Source: Eutrophobius sp051275005
GTDB lineage: Bacteria; Pseudomonadota; Gammaproteobacteria; Eutrophobiales; Eutrophobiaceae
Length of the DNA stretch: 5,299 bases
NCBI GenBank assembly: GCA_051275005.1
Contig: JBNMOP010000162.1
Span: 1 to 5,299 of the forward strand
Direction: 5' to 3'
Shown: positions 4,849 to 5,299 of the stretch, in pieces
Position numbering within the stretch: position 1 is the first letter of the stretch
Layout of the letters: each line of letters starts with the position of its first letter
Notes under the pieces: generated by a model
Databases searched by the model: none
What the model saw: the letters and a program-made list of their open reading frames with translations, nothing else
What the model was told of the DNA's origin: nothing
Translations under genes and position numbers: made by a program

Positions 4849-5299
4849 ATGACGTCACAGCGCTCTAGAAACCGTCTTGTAGAGCAGCTTAGGTCGATGG
4901 GAATATTGTCAGAGCGAATATTAGAGGCAATAAAGAATACTCCACGACATATTTTTGTGGACGAAGCGCTATCGAGTCGAGCATATGATAATACAGCATT
5001 GCCTATCGGATATAATCAAACAATATCTCAACCATATATTGTTGCAAAAATGACAGAAGCATTAATAGAAAGTGGCGATCCACTGCAAAATGTTCTAGAA
5101 ATTGGTACAGGCTGTGGTTATCAAACGGTGATACTTTCTAAATTTGCTAAACATGTATCGACCATTGAGAGGATCCAGGCACTATTAGGAAAAGCCAGAG
5201 AAAAGTTTTATGCTTTAAAGTGTAGCAACATTCGTGCGATGAATGGTGATGGAAATTTGGGGTGGCCAGAACATGCGCCGTTTGATGGTATTCTGGTTG
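4849..5299 (+). CDS. pcm: Protein-L-isoaspartate O-methyltransferase, 3'-truncated by window edge
   Basis: A SAM-dependent cytoplasmic repair enzyme that methylates isoaspartyl residues in aged proteins so they can revert to aspartate. About 150 residues of a family of roughly 210 are visible; the frame is open to the window end. Counting from the 4849 Met, the marks are PRHIFVDEA (32-40), the family signature ALPIG (50-54), QTISQPY (57-63) with the active-site Ser60, SAM motif I VLEIGTGCGYQT (82-93; many homologues have Ser for this Cys), and the acidic NGDG turn (132-135). The start at 4849 is chosen because it has AGGGT 6 nt upstream and because MTSQR-like starts match the E. coli and Pseudomonas proteins. 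The frame is also open from ATG 4822, which overlaps the surE stop by one base and would add nine residues (MNIKHQGIG); translational coupling could use it. Partner of surE in the same transcript. Confidence 0.95.
   Translation, partial: MTSQRSRNRLVEQLRSMGILSERILEAIKNTPRHIFVDEALSSRAYDNTALPIGYNQTISQPYIVAKMTEALIESGDPLQNVLEIGTGCGYQTVILSKFAKHVSTIERIQALLGKAREKFYALKCSNIRAMNGDGNLGWPEHAPFDGILV

Noticed and set aside
1..5299. A novel multi-gene defence, secretion or biosynthetic system
   Set aside because: Every gene except the PuuD-like protein is a well-known housekeeping gene; no toxin, nuclease, transposase, phage or CRISPR signature is visible on either strand.

Overview
This is an ordinary chromosomal housekeeping stretch from an AT-rich proteobacterium. 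The proteins (epsilon subunit with C-terminal tail, CGFS glutaredoxin, ArgD, ArgF, SurE, Pcm) resemble beta- and gammaproteobacterial forms. A low-GC betaproteobacterium (Nitrosomonadales/methylotroph-like) or a related gammaproteobacterium is my best guess from memory of the families; the sequence alone does not settle it.

Layout, left to right. The window opens inside dnaQ (+), which gives the C-terminal part of the DNA polymerase III proofreading subunit. A convergent gap follows, with a perfect 12-bp bidirectional terminator nested inside a wider inverted repeat. Next is grxD (-), a monothiol Fe-S glutaredoxin with a GTG start. A 248-nt divergent gap with possible promoter elements separates it from a five-helix membrane protein (+) related to the membrane part of urate hydroxylase PuuD. 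That gene ends at a strong terminator. argD (+) begins only 26 nt past the terminator's U-tract and has no clear ribosome binding site. argF (+) follows after 4 nt. After an 85-nt gap with no visible terminator come surE (+) and pcm (+). The pcm frame is open from an ATG overlapping the surE stop, but the better start lies 27 nt further in. pcm runs off the right edge.

Functionally, argD and argF form an arginine-biosynthesis pair: acetylornithine transamination, then ornithine carbamoylation. surE and pcm are a classic stationary-phase/repair pair: nucleotidase and isoaspartyl protein repair. grxD serves Fe-S cluster handling. The PuuD-like protein is the only gene here whose role is unclear.

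I found no mobile genes, CRISPR array, RNA gene or defence system, and nothing that amounts to a new multi-gene system. The points most worth checking are the stand-alone PuuD-like protein, the odd argD leader, an A8 slip site in dnaQ, the nested repeat between dnaQ and grxD, and possible alternative RNA folds before surE.
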